Assembly: GCF_947498345.1 (NCBI RefSeq)
Contig: NZ_CANMJY010000004.1
Coordinates: 124,001 to 188,000, forward strand
Direction: 5' to 3'
DNA from: an uncultured Winogradskyella sp.
GTDB taxonomy: Bacteria > Bacteroidota > Bacteroidia > Flavobacteriales > Flavobacteriaceae
DNA: 64,000 bases
Within the stretch, counting starts at the first letter, position 1; the number at the start of each line of letters is the position of its first letter. Below are positions 27,060 through 35,431 of this stretch, in pieces. The notes under the pieces were generated by a model that did no database searches, had not been told where the DNA came from, and saw only the letters and a program-made list of their open reading frames with translations. The translations under genes and the position numbers were made by a program.

Positions 27060-27998
27060 CAACATCTTAATATCTGATCGTTTATAAGGAGTATTCACTT
27101 CTAATTTCAATTCTTTAAAGCCATATTTTCTGTATAAATAAATAGCATTTTCTAATTTAGTATTAGAGTAGAGGAGCAGGGCTTTAAGATGCTTTTTTTT
27201 ACCAAAATCTATACAATGCTGTAATAATTTCTGTCCGATTTTTTGCCCTCGTTCTTCAGGATGAACAGCCATTTTTGTCAGTTCTAAAATTCCGTTGTCT
27301 TTAGTTGGCATTAAAGCAACAGTACCAACAATAACATCGTTTTTTAAAGCGAAGAAAATATAACCTCCTTTATCAATAATGTATTTATCTGGTTTATTTA
27401 ACACTTCTTCATCAAAAGGTTCAACATAGAAAAACGTTTCTAACCATTCGATATTTAAGTCGTAGAAATGATTAGCAAAGTTTTTTCTATAGTCAACTAT
27501 TGTTATTAAATTCTTCATTTTAGAGTCCATATTTTTTAATATCAATTCGCTAAAATGATTTTGCTTAAATGTATCCTCCAAGTAATTTATTTGATCTAAT
27601 AGTGTATCCGATTGGTGCTTAGTTATTTGTTTCACAGTCTTTTCTATAGCGTTCCATAATGGTTTTATTTTTGGTAAAAGGTTTTGTCCTTTTTCAGTTA
27701 AAAGGATCATTTTCTTACGCTTATCCTTTTCACTGCTCACTTGTTTTATTAGACCCTTTTTGTTTAATTTATTTACAAATTGCGTAATTGCTGGTTGTGT
27801 AAATTTTAATTGATCTACCAGCTCAACATTTGTGATGCCATCATAATTGCTTATAGTTTTAAAGATGGGAAATAAATATGGGTCAAAGTCTATATGATAA
27901 GTGTTATAAACGAGTTGCGTTTCTCGCATCATATAATCACTAACTCTTTTTAATCGCGAACCTAAGCCTAAATAGCCATAACCTCTTAACGAATCCAT
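27048..27998 (-). CDS. MarR-GNAT fusion: DNA-binding regulator with acetyltransferase domain
   Basis: A 316-residue fusion. Residues ~1-150 are a MarR winged helix, with the helix-turn-helix around 'TNVELVDQLKFTQPAITQFVNKLNKK' and a wing rich in Lys (SSEKDKRKKMILLTEKG). Residues ~165-316 are a GNAT acetyltransferase with the acetyl-CoA loop VHPEERGQKIGQKLLQHC. Such fusions are known in Flavobacteria and other groups; the target of acetylation is not known. A 12-bp perfect palindrome 17-28 bases upstream of the start is a likely self-binding site. Confidence 0.87.
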   Translation of the reverse strand: MDSLRGYGYLGLGSRLKRVSDYMMRETQLVYNTYHIDFDPYLFPIFKTISNYDGITNVELVDQLKFTQPAITQFVNKLNKKGLIKQVSSEKDKRKKMILLTEKGQNLLPKIKPLWNAIEKTVKQITKHQSDTLLDQINYLEDTFKQNHFSELILKNMDSKMKNLITIVDYRKNFANHFYDLNIEWLETFFYVEPFDEEVLNKPDKYIIDKGGYIFFALKNDVIVGTVALMPTKDNGILELTKMAVHPEERGQKIGQKLLQHCIDFGKKKHLKALLLYSNTKLENAIYLYRKYGFKELKLEVNTPYKRSDIKMLLEL

Positions 27999-28014
27999 AT
28001 TAATAATAGTTTAT

Positions 28015-28026
28015 ATAAGTACTTAT
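28015..28026. promoter_or_regulatory. 12-bp palindrome, candidate operator of the MarR-GNAT gene
   Basis: ATAAGTACTTAT is a perfect palindrome, 17-28 bases before the start codon at 27998. The AAGTACTT core in front of a MarR-type gene suggests autoregulation. No matching promoter -7 box was found nearby. Confidence 0.45.
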
Positions 28027-28071
28027 GTAAATATATTAAATTCTTAACTTTATAACAAAAGATTTTGGTAA

Positions 28072-29082
28072 TTAAGTTTTGGCTCTAATGAAATCAGTAA
28101 TTAAATAGGTGATGAGTTTACCTGTTAGTGCTTCGGTTTTCTTTTTTGGTGCAGCTTCACATATATGCAGATAACTGGCATTACTATTTTTTCCTAAATA
28201 GTTAATAAACTGTCTGGCTTTTAGGGTCGAAAAACCACAAGGTGTCATGGCACTACTAGGTATATTTTCTATAGCATCACAATCTATTTCAATACCAAAA
28301 GGCTTGTTAGAGACATGAATTAAAGCAGATTCTAATTCAGAATTAAAATCTAACTCATTTCTAACCTCTAAAGCTTCATATGTATTATACTTTAGATGTT
28401 TTATTTTTTTTAGTGTTTTAAACAACTTTTCTGAAGTATAGTTTTCGTGTAACCCAAAAATGAAATAGTTTTTCAAAAAACCTTCGGCATAGGCATAGCT
28501 AAATCCATTACCGCTGTGTCTACCTTCTTCAGCTCTAAAATCGGTATGCGCGTCAAAATTTATAACATTGATTTTATCATTTGTTGCTAACGCTAGACCT
28601 TTTATATTTCCATAGGCATTATTGTGTCCACCACCAATAATTATTGGTGTTTTTCCAGCTTTTACTATAGACGAAACAATATATGCTACATCTTTATCTA
28701 TAGTTTCAACCAGTTTTCGAGCTTTAGAAATGGTTTTTTTAATAGGTTTCTGCGTAATAATATCGCGTTCTTTTTCGTAATCCAATTGTCCCAGAATAAG
28801 AACACGTTTTGCCTTTGTGTAACGATTACTTTGTATGTTTAACAAAATTTTAAGTACAGCCTCCCAAGCTTTATAAGTACCTATTTTTCCGTAATTTGCA
28901 AAAACACCAATATCCTCTGAAATACCAAAAATTACATAGTCAACATCTAAATCTGTAATGTCATCGTATATGTTAGTGAGGTTAGGTAATAACTGAATAT
29001 GTTCTCCAAATTTTGATTCTCCTTTACGAGGCTTTAAAAGTGTATCGCGGTCTTTTGAAGTAAATAATATGAGATTTTCCAT
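28072..29082 (-). CDS. hutG: Formimidoylglutamase (arginase family)
   Basis: A 336-residue ureohydrolase-fold enzyme. Manganese ligands can be placed at His153 (GGGHNNAYG), Asp177/His179/Asp181 (FDAHTDFR) and Asp267/Asp269 (EIDCDAIENIPSS). Formimidoylglutamase splits N-formimidoyl-glutamate to glutamate and formamide, the last step of one histidine degradation route. The arginase or agmatinase alternatives are less likely given hutI next door (about 1 kb away, same strand). hutH and hutU are not in the window. Confidence 0.85.
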   Translation of the reverse strand: MENLILFTSKDRDTLLKPRKGESKFGEHIQLLPNLTNIYDDITDLDVDYVIFGISEDIGVFANYGKIGTYKAWEAVLKILLNIQSNRYTKAKRVLILGQLDYEKERDIITQKPIKKTISKARKLVETIDKDVAYIVSSIVKAGKTPIIIGGGHNNAYGNIKGLALATNDKINVINFDAHTDFRAEEGRHSGNGFSYAYAEGFLKNYFIFGLHENYTSEKLFKTLKKIKHLKYNTYEALEVRNELDFNSELESALIHVSNKPFGIEIDCDAIENIPSSAMTPCGFSTLKARQFINYLGKNSNASYLHICEAAPKKKTEALTGKLITYLITDFIRAKT

Positions 29083-29132
29083 TTGGAGTTGATATTTTAC
29101 AAAATAAAAATACAGTTTTATTTAATTATAAT

Positions 29133-29158
29133 AATCTTAAAATAAGATTTTAAAATCT
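29133..29158. promoter_or_regulatory. Overlapping AT-rich inverted repeats between hutG and the coiled-coil gene
   Basis: AATCTTA-AAA-TAAGATT (29133-29149) shares its right arm with AGATTTTAAAATCT (29145-29158), a perfect 14-bp palindrome. They lie in the divergent gap, 51 bases beyond the hutG start and 32 bases before the ATG at 29190. They could be a regulator site, or chance in AT-rich DNA. Confidence 0.3.
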
Positions 29159-29189
29159 AGAATTAACAATAACTTAAAACAAATATTTT

Positions 29190-30077
29190 ATGGAAAGTTC
29201 GCAAAAAACAAGTACAGGATTAAAAGTAGGATTAGGAATTCTTTTGGTTTTATTTTTAGGAACAGCATTTTATGCTTCTAAACTTTACACAGATAAAAAG
29301 GAAACCGAAAAAACACTTGTAACTGAAAAGCAACAAGTGATGAATGACTTAAATAATATGGCGATGCAATATGATGAAGCCATAGCTGAGAGCGAAATTA
29401 AAAACCAGGATTTGATTGCTGCAAGAGAGCGTATTCAGGGTTTAATGGATTCGCTTAAAGTATCTCAAAATAGTGTAAATAGCTTATGGAGATATAAAAA
29501 GAAATTTTTGGCTTTACAGGAAGAAATGGAAGTGCTAATGGTAGAGAATGACAAGCTAAAAGTTGAAAATGAATATTTGGCATCCTCTTTAGATAGTACG
29601 CAAATACAATTAGCAGAACGTACTGTATTTACAGATTCTCTTTTAGTACAAAATACAGAATTGGCAAGCGTTGTTGAAGATGCTGCGGCTTTACAGACTG
29701 TTGGACTTGTAGGAATGGGTGTTATTGAGCGAAGAAATGGCAGACAAATACCAACCGAGCGTGCAAGTAGAAGTGATAAAATTAAAGTTTGCTTTACTGT
29801 AGCGAAAAATACATTGACAGAAGCTGGAGACAAAGAATTGTATGTGCAAGTTATAGACCCTAAAAATAATGTTCTCGGATCTAATGACCAGATCGAGTTT
29901 GAAGATCAAGTACTAAACTACAGTTTAATAAGTCGTTTTAATTACGAAAACAGAAACCTTGCAATTTGTGAGTATATATCAGAAGACAAAGATTCTAAAT
30001 TTGAAAAAGGACGTTACAAAGTTAACGTATTTAATGATAAAGCATTGATTTCTACTTCAGAATTCGTTCTGAAATAA
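29190..30077 (+). CDS. Membrane-anchored coiled-coil protein with C-terminal beta domain
   Basis: No function recognised. A 295-residue protein with one N-terminal membrane segment at ~11-30 (VGLGILLVLFLGTAFYASKL), then a coiled coil at ~32-165 (repeated Gln/Glu/Leu heptads) and a compact beta-rich domain at ~175-295 that includes 'SDKIKVCFTVAKNTL' and 'LYVQVIDPKNNVLG'. The anchor probably leaves the rest in the periplasm. It lies between hutG and hutI on the opposite strand; its terminator is embedded in the end of hutI. Confidence 0.75.
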   Translation: MESSQKTSTGLKVGLGILLVLFLGTAFYASKLYTDKKETEKTLVTEKQQVMNDLNNMAMQYDEAIAESEIKNQDLIAARERIQGLMDSLKVSQNSVNSLWRYKKKFLALQEEMEVLMVENDKLKVENEYLASSLDSTQIQLAERTVFTDSLLVQNTELASVVEDAAALQTVGLVGMGVIERRNGRQIPTERASRSDKIKVCFTVAKNTLTEAGDKELYVQVIDPKNNVLGSNDQIEFEDQVLNYSLISRFNYENRNLAICEYISEDKDSKFEKGRYKVNVFNDKALISTSEFVLK

Positions 30078-30103
30078 GAATTGATTATTTGATTGATTGA
30101 TAG

Positions 30104-31372
30104 TTAAATCCGGAAGTTCTCTTCCGGATTTTTTATATCCTTGAGTTGCCCATTAATAATAACTTGTTCTACTGGATTGTGGGCAAAAGCATATGGAATC
30201 TCACTGTAATGATTTAAAGGTTTTGTAATAATGAGATTGGCTTTTTTTCCTCTGGTTATACTACCATACATATTACTTATTCCCATAGCATAGGCTCCAT
30301 TTATAGTTGCAGCATTAATAGCTTCTTCTGGGGTCATTTTTAACTTTACACACGCTGCGCTTACAACAAAATTCATGTTACCACTTGGAGCTGAACCTGG
30401 ATTGTAATCTGTGGCAATAGCTAGTGGTAATCCTGCATCTATAAGTTGTCTTGCAGGAGTATATGGGATGCTTAAAAAATAAGAACAACCAGGCAGCGCA
30501 ACAGGAATAGTACTACTTCCTTTTAAGGCTTCAATATCTGCTTTGTTTAGCTCTTCGAGATGATCTACTGAAAGCGCATTGTATTTTACACTTAGTGCAA
30601 CACCGCCAAGAACATTAAATTGGTTGACATGTGTTTTTGGCCTTAGATTATATTGTTTTCCAGCTTTTAAAATTGCTTCTGTGTCATTAATATCAAAATA
30701 ACCCTCTTCACAAAATACATCTATAAATTGAGTGATGTTTAATGCAGCAGCTTTGGGTATTAAGTCTTTAATAATGTGCTCAATATAATTTTGTTTTTTA
30801 TTTCTATAAGTTTCAGGAATAGCATGTGCTGCCAAAAGGGTAGGGATTATCTTAGCTAAACTCTCTTGTTTAATTCGTTTTATAACACGTAGCATTTTTA
30901 ACTCTGCTTCGACAGTTAAACCGTAACCTGTTTTAATTTCAAATGCTCCAGTACCCATTTTTATAAGCTCTTCTAATCTATTGATAGATTGCTCATATAA
31001 ATCCTCTTCGGTTGTTTTTTGTAGTAGTTTGGCAGAATTTAAAATACCACCTCCTTTATTTGCGATTTCTGCATAAGTTAACCCATTGATACGGTCTACA
31101 AATTCAGATGTTCTGTCACCAGCATAAACAATATGCGTATGAGAGTCGCACCAAGAAGGTAAAACAATTTTCCCAGTGGCATCGATGATTGTTTCAGCTT
31201 CAATGCCTTCACAATCTTTCATTTCTCCATATTCTATTATGGTATCATGCTCTATATATAAGTATGCATTCTCTAATGCAGGTAGCTCTTTCATAGCTTT
31301 ACCTTTAACTATGGTAACATTGGTATCATATACCTGTAGTAATTGTTTGATGTTAGTGATAAGAATAGACAT
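30104..31372 (-). CDS. hutI: Imidazolonepropionase
   Basis: A 422-residue amidohydrolase. The metal-binding HxH is in WCDSHTHIVYAG, with further ligands and substrate residues in 'AAHAIPE', 'KTHVNQFN', 'SVDHLEEL' and 'ATDYNPGSAPSGNMNFV'. It hydrolyses 4-imidazolone-5-propionate to formiminoglutamate, feeding HutG. Length and motif order match HutI fully. Its last codons lie within the terminator hairpin of the opposing gene (30106-30134). Confidence 0.94.
   Translation of the reverse strand: MSILITNIKQLLQVYDTNVTIVKGKAMKELPALENAYLYIEHDTIIEYGEMKDCEGIEAETIIDATGKIVLPSWCDSHTHIVYAGDRTSEFVDRINGLTYAEIANKGGGILNSAKLLQKTTEEDLYEQSINRLEELIKMGTGAFEIKTGYGLTVEAELKMLRVIKRIKQESLAKIIPTLLAAHAIPETYRNKKQNYIEHIIKDLIPKAAALNITQFIDVFCEEGYFDINDTEAILKAGKQYNLRPKTHVNQFNVLGGVALSVKYNALSVDHLEELNKADIEALKGSSTIPVALPGCSYFLSIPYTPARQLIDAGLPLAIATDYNPGSAPSGNMNFVVSAACVKLKMTPEEAINAATINGAYAMGISNMYGSITRGKKANLIITKPLNHYSEIPYAFAHNPVEQVIINGQLKDIKNPEENFRI
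30106..30134 (+). terminator. Terminator of the coiled-coil gene, inside the hutI coding end
   Basis: AAATCCGGAAG (30106-30116) pairs perfectly with CTTCCGGATTT (30121-30131) over a TTCT loop, followed by a T run to 30134. It begins at the hutI stop codon, so the last codons of hutI form the stem. Confidence 0.85.
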
Positions 31373-31410
31373 GTTGTTGGCTTTTTGTAAAGTTGCCTAT
31401 TTTTTTTGAA

Positions 31411-31442
31411 TAAAAAAAACGCCAGCCATTTCGACTAGCGTT
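31411..31442 (-). terminator. Minus-strand terminator after the T9SS-cargo gene
   Basis: On the minus strand AACGC(T)AG pairs with CT(G)GCGTT around a 9-base loop and is followed by eight T. It lies 24-55 bases behind the stop of the gene at 31466-32899, and ahead of hutI. Confidence 0.7.
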
Positions 31443-31465
31443 CTAATTTATTCGTTTTTCAATTG

Positions 31466-32899
31466 TTACTCTTTAAGTAATTTTGAAGCAAAAGTACCAT
31501 TTATATTTATCGTATAAAGTCCGATAGCTAACTCTGAAATATCGAGCATTTCATTCGTATTATGTAATTGATTTAACACCTTTTTTCCTTGCATATCAAA
31601 GATTGAAACCTCAATAGTTGATACAGAGAATCCTTCAAAATTCAATATATTTTTTGCTGGGTTTGGAAATATTTTTACAGCGTTAAAATCTAACTCGTCT
31701 ATATCTAAGGTTTCAAATTGATTTTCGAAATAATTTAGACTGTCTTGGTTATATGCACAACTAGCTATGTCCATATCTCCGTCATCATCAAAGTCATTTA
31801 CCGAATAAACAAATGCTTGACTTTGCGTAGCATCTATAACCATTTCACTTCCAAAACTTCCTGAGCCATTATTTTTAAACCAAACTAAATCATTACCACT
31901 ACCCGAAGTACCACTACTGAGTATAATATCATTTATATCATCTTCATCTACATCTTTAAATTGTGCTACAGCAGGATTTGCAATAGTAGTAGTAAATGTA
32001 GTTTCAGTAAAACCAGAGCCATTATCTTCGTACCAAAATAGGTTTCCTGGTGTATTGCTGCAGAAAGAACCACATGATACTTCGGTAGCAAGAATATCTA
32101 AATTTGAATCTCCATCTAAATCTTCGAAAGTAGCATTAAAAATTCCTTTTTTACCTGTTGCAATTGATGTAGCATCTTTTGTAAAGGTTACTGTTCCACT
32201 TGGTACTAAGTTATTTCTAAATATTTCAATAACATCTGTAGCATAGTTTGCAGTGGCAATTACAGCATCTAAATCTCCATCACTATCTATGTCTTTCATG
32301 TTAATTACAGCTGGTGAATTCAAAACATTATCTATACTACTAGCTGCACCGAAAGTTCCAGAACCATCATTTGAAAACCAAATAACTTCGCTATCAACTA
32401 AAGACGTCACAGCGATATCTATTGTAGCACCAGCATCTATAGTGCCAGCAAAAAGGCCACTCATACCATCATACGCATCTGTAATTAATTGTTCAGCCCC
32501 AAAAGTACCATTACCATCATTTTCAAACCAAACGAGTTTAGAGTTTTGGCCATAATTAGCGGCGTAGTTTCCAAAACCTACAGCTAAAATATCTAAATCT
32601 CCGTCTGTGTTTAAATCAATTAGTTTTAACCCAACAACATTAACTATGGTATTGGTTACAGCAGTTTGTTTTACAAATGTACCGTCTCCATTACCTTTGT
32701 ACCATACAATAATATTATCTGTATCTGCACCCATTAAAATATCTAGGTGAGTATCACTATCAATTAAACCAGAAGCAATAGTATAAGGATTATCTCCGGT
32801 TGAGGGGTCTATAGTATTTTTTGCAGACCAAACCGTTTGCGATGTCACGGTAGCGGCCGTACAAAATATTATTAATAAAGCAAGTAATTTTTTTTTCAT
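31466..32899 (-). CDS. Secreted FG-GAP/VCBS-repeat protein with T9SS sorting domain
   Basis: A 477-residue secreted protein: signal peptide MKKKLLALLIIFCTAATVTSQ, then at least five repeats of an FG-GAP/VCBS-like blade, each with a calcium-type loop such as DSDGDLDAV, DLDGDSNLDIL and DFDDDGDMDIA, together forming a beta-propeller. Residues ~405-477 are a type A T9SS sorting domain (IFPNPAKNILNF, SIFDMQGKKVLNQ, AIGLYTININGTF). It should be exported by the type IX system and attached to the surface or released. Ligand unknown. No gldN/porin T9SS genes lie in the window. Confidence 0.88.
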   Translation of the reverse strand: MKKKLLALLIIFCTAATVTSQTVWSAKNTIDPSTGDNPYTIASGLIDSDTHLDILMGADTDNIIVWYKGNGDGTFVKQTAVTNTIVNVVGLKLIDLNTDGDLDILAVGFGNYAANYGQNSKLVWFENDGNGTFGAEQLITDAYDGMSGLFAGTIDAGATIDIAVTSLVDSEVIWFSNDGSGTFGAASSIDNVLNSPAVINMKDIDSDGDLDAVIATANYATDVIEIFRNNLVPSGTVTFTKDATSIATGKKGIFNATFEDLDGDSNLDILATEVSCGSFCSNTPGNLFWYEDNGSGFTETTFTTTIANPAVAQFKDVDEDDINDIILSSGTSGSGNDLVWFKNNGSGSFGSEMVIDATQSQAFVYSVNDFDDDGDMDIASCAYNQDSLNYFENQFETLDIDELDFNAVKIFPNPAKNILNFEGFSVSTIEVSIFDMQGKKVLNQLHNTNEMLDISELAIGLYTININGTFASKLLKE

Positions 32900-32959
32900 G
32901 TTTATAGATTTTGAGCCGACAAGGTATCAATAAAATTTTAAAAATTGCATTTTGTCGAT

Positions 32960-32983
32960 AAAAAATAACCTTTTATCGTTATT
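32960..32983 (-). terminator. Probable terminator after fumC
   Basis: On the minus strand AATAAC and GTTATT (32964-32969 and 32978-32983 in plus coordinates) form a short stem around an 8-base loop, followed by a T run. It overlaps the fumC stop. A second, competing stem CGATAAAA/TTTTATCG overlaps it. The short A+T-rich stem makes this moderate evidence. Confidence 0.5.
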
Positions 32984-34376
32984 TTAAACTACCTACCATA
33001 TCTTCTGGTTTTACCCATTCATCATAGTCCTCTGCTGAAACATAACCCAAATTAATAGCTTCTTCTTTTAAAGTTGTTCCATTTTTGTGTGCCGTATTTG
33101 CGATTTCTGCGGCTTTATAGTAACCGATTTTAGTGTTTAATGCAGTTACTAACATTAAAGAATTATTAAGTAATTCTTTAATTACAGCATGATTTGGCTC
33201 GATGCCTTCAGCACAGTTTTTATCAAAACTTACGCAAGCATCACCAATTAGTTGAGCAGATTGCAAAATATTGGCGGCCATCATAGGCTTAAATACATTA
33301 AGCTCGTAGTGACCTTGAGTTCCGCCTACAGTAACTGCAACATCATTACCCATAACTTGGGCACAAACCATAGTCAAGGCTTCACATTGCGTTGGGTTGA
33401 CTTTTCCAGGCATAATAGAACTTCCTGGTTCGTTCGCTGGTATGATAATCTCACCAATACCAGAACGTGGCCCAGAAGCCATCATTCTAATATCGTTGGC
33501 TATTTTATTGAGTGATACAGCAATTTGCTTTAAAGCACCGTGAGTTTCTACAATGGCATCATGTGCAGCAAGTGCTTCAAACTTATTCTCAGCGGTAACA
33601 AATGGCATACCTGTAAATTCAGCAATGTATTTTGCTACCAAAATATCATAACCCTCAGGAGTATTTAATCCTGTTCCAACAGCTGTTCCTCCTAATGCAA
33701 GTTCACTTAAATGAGCTAAGGTGCTTTCTAATGCTTTTAAGCCATGGTCTAGTTGTGATACATAACCCGAAAATTCCTGACCTAAAGTTAACGGAGTTGC
33801 ATCCATGAGATGAGTTCTGCCTATTTTTACTACATCTCTAAAAGCAATTGATTTGTTGTGAATTGTATTCCTTAATTGTATAACTCCAGGAATTGTAGTT
33901 TCAATAACTTTCTTATATGCTGCAATATGCATTCCTGTTGGAAACGTATCGTTAGACGATTGCGATTTGTTAACATCATCATTTGGCTGGATTGTTTTTT
34001 CACCCTCACCAATTACACCTCCTGCTATCTGATGTGCCCTGTTGGCAATCACCTCATTTACATTCATATTACTTTGTGTGCCAGAACCAGTTTGCCAAAT
34101 CACTAACGGAAATTGGTCATCGTGTTTACCATCTAAAATTTCATCACAAACTTGCGCAATTAAATCACGCTTCTCTTTATCTAAAACATTTAATTCACAA
34201 TTGGCATAAGCTGCAGCTTTTTTTAGATAGGCAAAGCCGTAAACGACTTCTAATGGCATTGATGCTGGGGCACCAATTTTAAAATTATTACGAGAACGTT
34301 CTGTCTGTGCTCCCCAAAGCTTATCAGCAGGAACACGAACTTCTCCCATAGTATCTTTTTCTATTCTATAAGTCAT
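32979..34376 (-). CDS. fumC: Class II fumarate hydratase
   Basis: Converts fumarate to L-malate in the TCA cycle. The 465-residue protein has the superfamily signature [15 protein letters not shown] and the substrate-site motifs [19 protein letters not shown] and [12 protein letters not shown]. The C-terminal [14 protein letters not shown] stretch is typical of class II fumarases rather than aspartase; the enzyme is iron-free in this class. The likely -7 promoter box lies at 34398-34405 on the minus strand, 22 bases upstream of the start. Confidence 0.95.
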   Translation of the reverse strand: MTYRIEKDTMGEVRVPADKLWGAQTERSRNNFKIGAPASMPLEVVYGFAYLKKAAAYANCELNVLDKEKRDLIAQVCDEILDGKHDDQFPLVIWQTGSGTQSNMNVNEVIANRAHQIAGGVIGEGEKTIQPNDDVNKSQSSNDTFPTGMHIAAYKKVIETTIPGVIQLRNTIHNKSIAFRDVVKIGRTHLMDATPLTLGQEFSGYVSQLDHGLKALESTLAHLSELALGGTAVGTGLNTPEGYDILVAKYIAEFTGMPFVTAENKFEALAAHDAIVETHGALKQIAVSLNKIANDIRMMASGPRSGIGEIIIPANEPGSSIMPGKVNPTQCEALTMVCAQVMGNDVAVTVGGTQGHYELNVFKPMMAANILQSAQLIGDACVSFDKNCAEGIEPNHAVIKELLNNSLMLVTALNTKIGYYKAAEIANTAHKNGTTLKEEAINLGYVSAEDYDEWVKPEDMVGSLK

Positions 34377-34688
34377 AAAACAAGAGTATTTTGATTACAA
34401 AATTACGGCTTTTAGGGATTTTATTTATGAATTCTAATCCTTTTATTTCTCAATATTAAATTTATAGTTATGGTCATCAGAATTAATAATCTTTACTAAT
34501 TATAACCTATCAATTTGTCACATATAAGGGATTTTACCTCAGTTATATTTCAATTTTAGTTTTTCGAAAACGATATAGTTAATAAAATTAGCTGATTTAC
34601 ACCTATTTAGGGGGTTATTATTTGTTTTGGATGATTAAAAAACTATAATTTTGCTTGCTTAAAACTATAACTAACTAAAATAGAATAA
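34377..34688. other. 312-base divergent intergenic region between fumC and the ATP-grasp operon
   Basis: No ORF longer than about 10 codons from an ATG, no tRNA and no repeat was seen. It holds the presumed fumC -7 box (CAAAATTA in plus reading, TAATTTTG on the minus strand, 34398-34405) and the promoter of the ligase operon at 34622-34653. The rest is very A+T-rich. Confidence 0.6.
34622..34653 (+). promoter_or_regulatory. Promoter of the ATP-grasp/amidoligase operon
   Basis: TTG at 34622-34624, 21-base spacer, TAATTTTG at 34646-34653. Transcription would start about 34660, giving a ~30-base leader before the TTG start codon at 34689. Confidence 0.65.
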
Positions 34689-35393
34689 TTGAAAGAAGAA
34701 CATTTTAAATGGTATTCGCCAACATTAAGTAGGGATATTGAAATGTTGGTATTTGGTCACTCGGGTTATCCTGTTATTTTGTTTCCTACGACTATGGGTA
34801 AACATAATGAATGTAGAGATATGGAGCTTGTAGAGTCCGTACGATGGTTTGTTGAGCAAGGGATCATTCAGATTTATTGTCCAGATGGCATTAACGAACT
34901 AAGTTGGTATAATAAGAACATTCATCCTTCATTACGTGTTAAGAATCATATTGTTTACGATGAGTTTATAATGAACGAGTTGGTGAACAAGATTTGTAGT
35001 GAAAAAGGAATACAAAAAGTAGCGATGGCTGGACCTAGTTTTGGAGGATATCAAGCCGCAAATTTTGCCTTTAGACATCCAGAACGTGTAAGTCATATGT
35101 TTAGTATGAGTGGTTCGTTTGATGTTAAATCTTTTATGGATGGTTATTATGATGATAATGTATTTTTTAATAACCCAGTAGACTTTATGCCAGATGCTAG
35201 TCATTCAGACTTATGGAACATGAAAATTGTTCTTGGTGTTGGTGAATGGGATATCTGTTTAGATGCCAATAAAAGAATGGCAGAGATATTAAACAATAAA
35301 AATATACCCTTTTGGTACGATGAGCGTAAATGGGCTGAGCACGATTGGCCATTGTGGCGACAAATGTTTCCGCATTACCTATCAAAATTATAA
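34689..35393 (+). CDS. Alpha/beta-hydrolase (esterase family), TTG start
   Basis: A 234-residue hydrolase of the putative esterase branch. The nucleophile elbow is AGPSFGG (Ser in G-x-S-x-G form), followed by the conserved FRHPERVSHMFSMSG; an acid is likely in 'GVGEWD' and the His in 'WAEHDWPLWRQMFPHYL'. An in-frame TAA sits directly before the TTG at 34689, and the first internal ATG (residue 19) would cut off the conserved N-terminal strand, so TTG is taken as start. It opens the five-gene operon with ATP-grasp and GCS2 ligases; it could release or deacylate the product. Specificity unknown. Confidence 0.83.
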   Translation: MKEEHFKWYSPTLSRDIEMLVFGHSGYPVILFPTTMGKHNECRDMELVESVRWFVEQGIIQIYCPDGINELSWYNKNIHPSLRVKNHIVYDEFIMNELVNKICSEKGIQKVAMAGPSFGGYQAANFAFRHPERVSHMFSMSGSFDVKSFMDGYYDDNVFFNNPVDFMPDASHSDLWNMKIVLGVGEWDICLDANKRMAEILNNKNIPFWYDERKWAEHDWPLWRQMFPHYLSKL

Positions 35394-35431
35394 AACTTAG
35401 ATGTAATCTAAAACAACTAATTAATTGAAAC

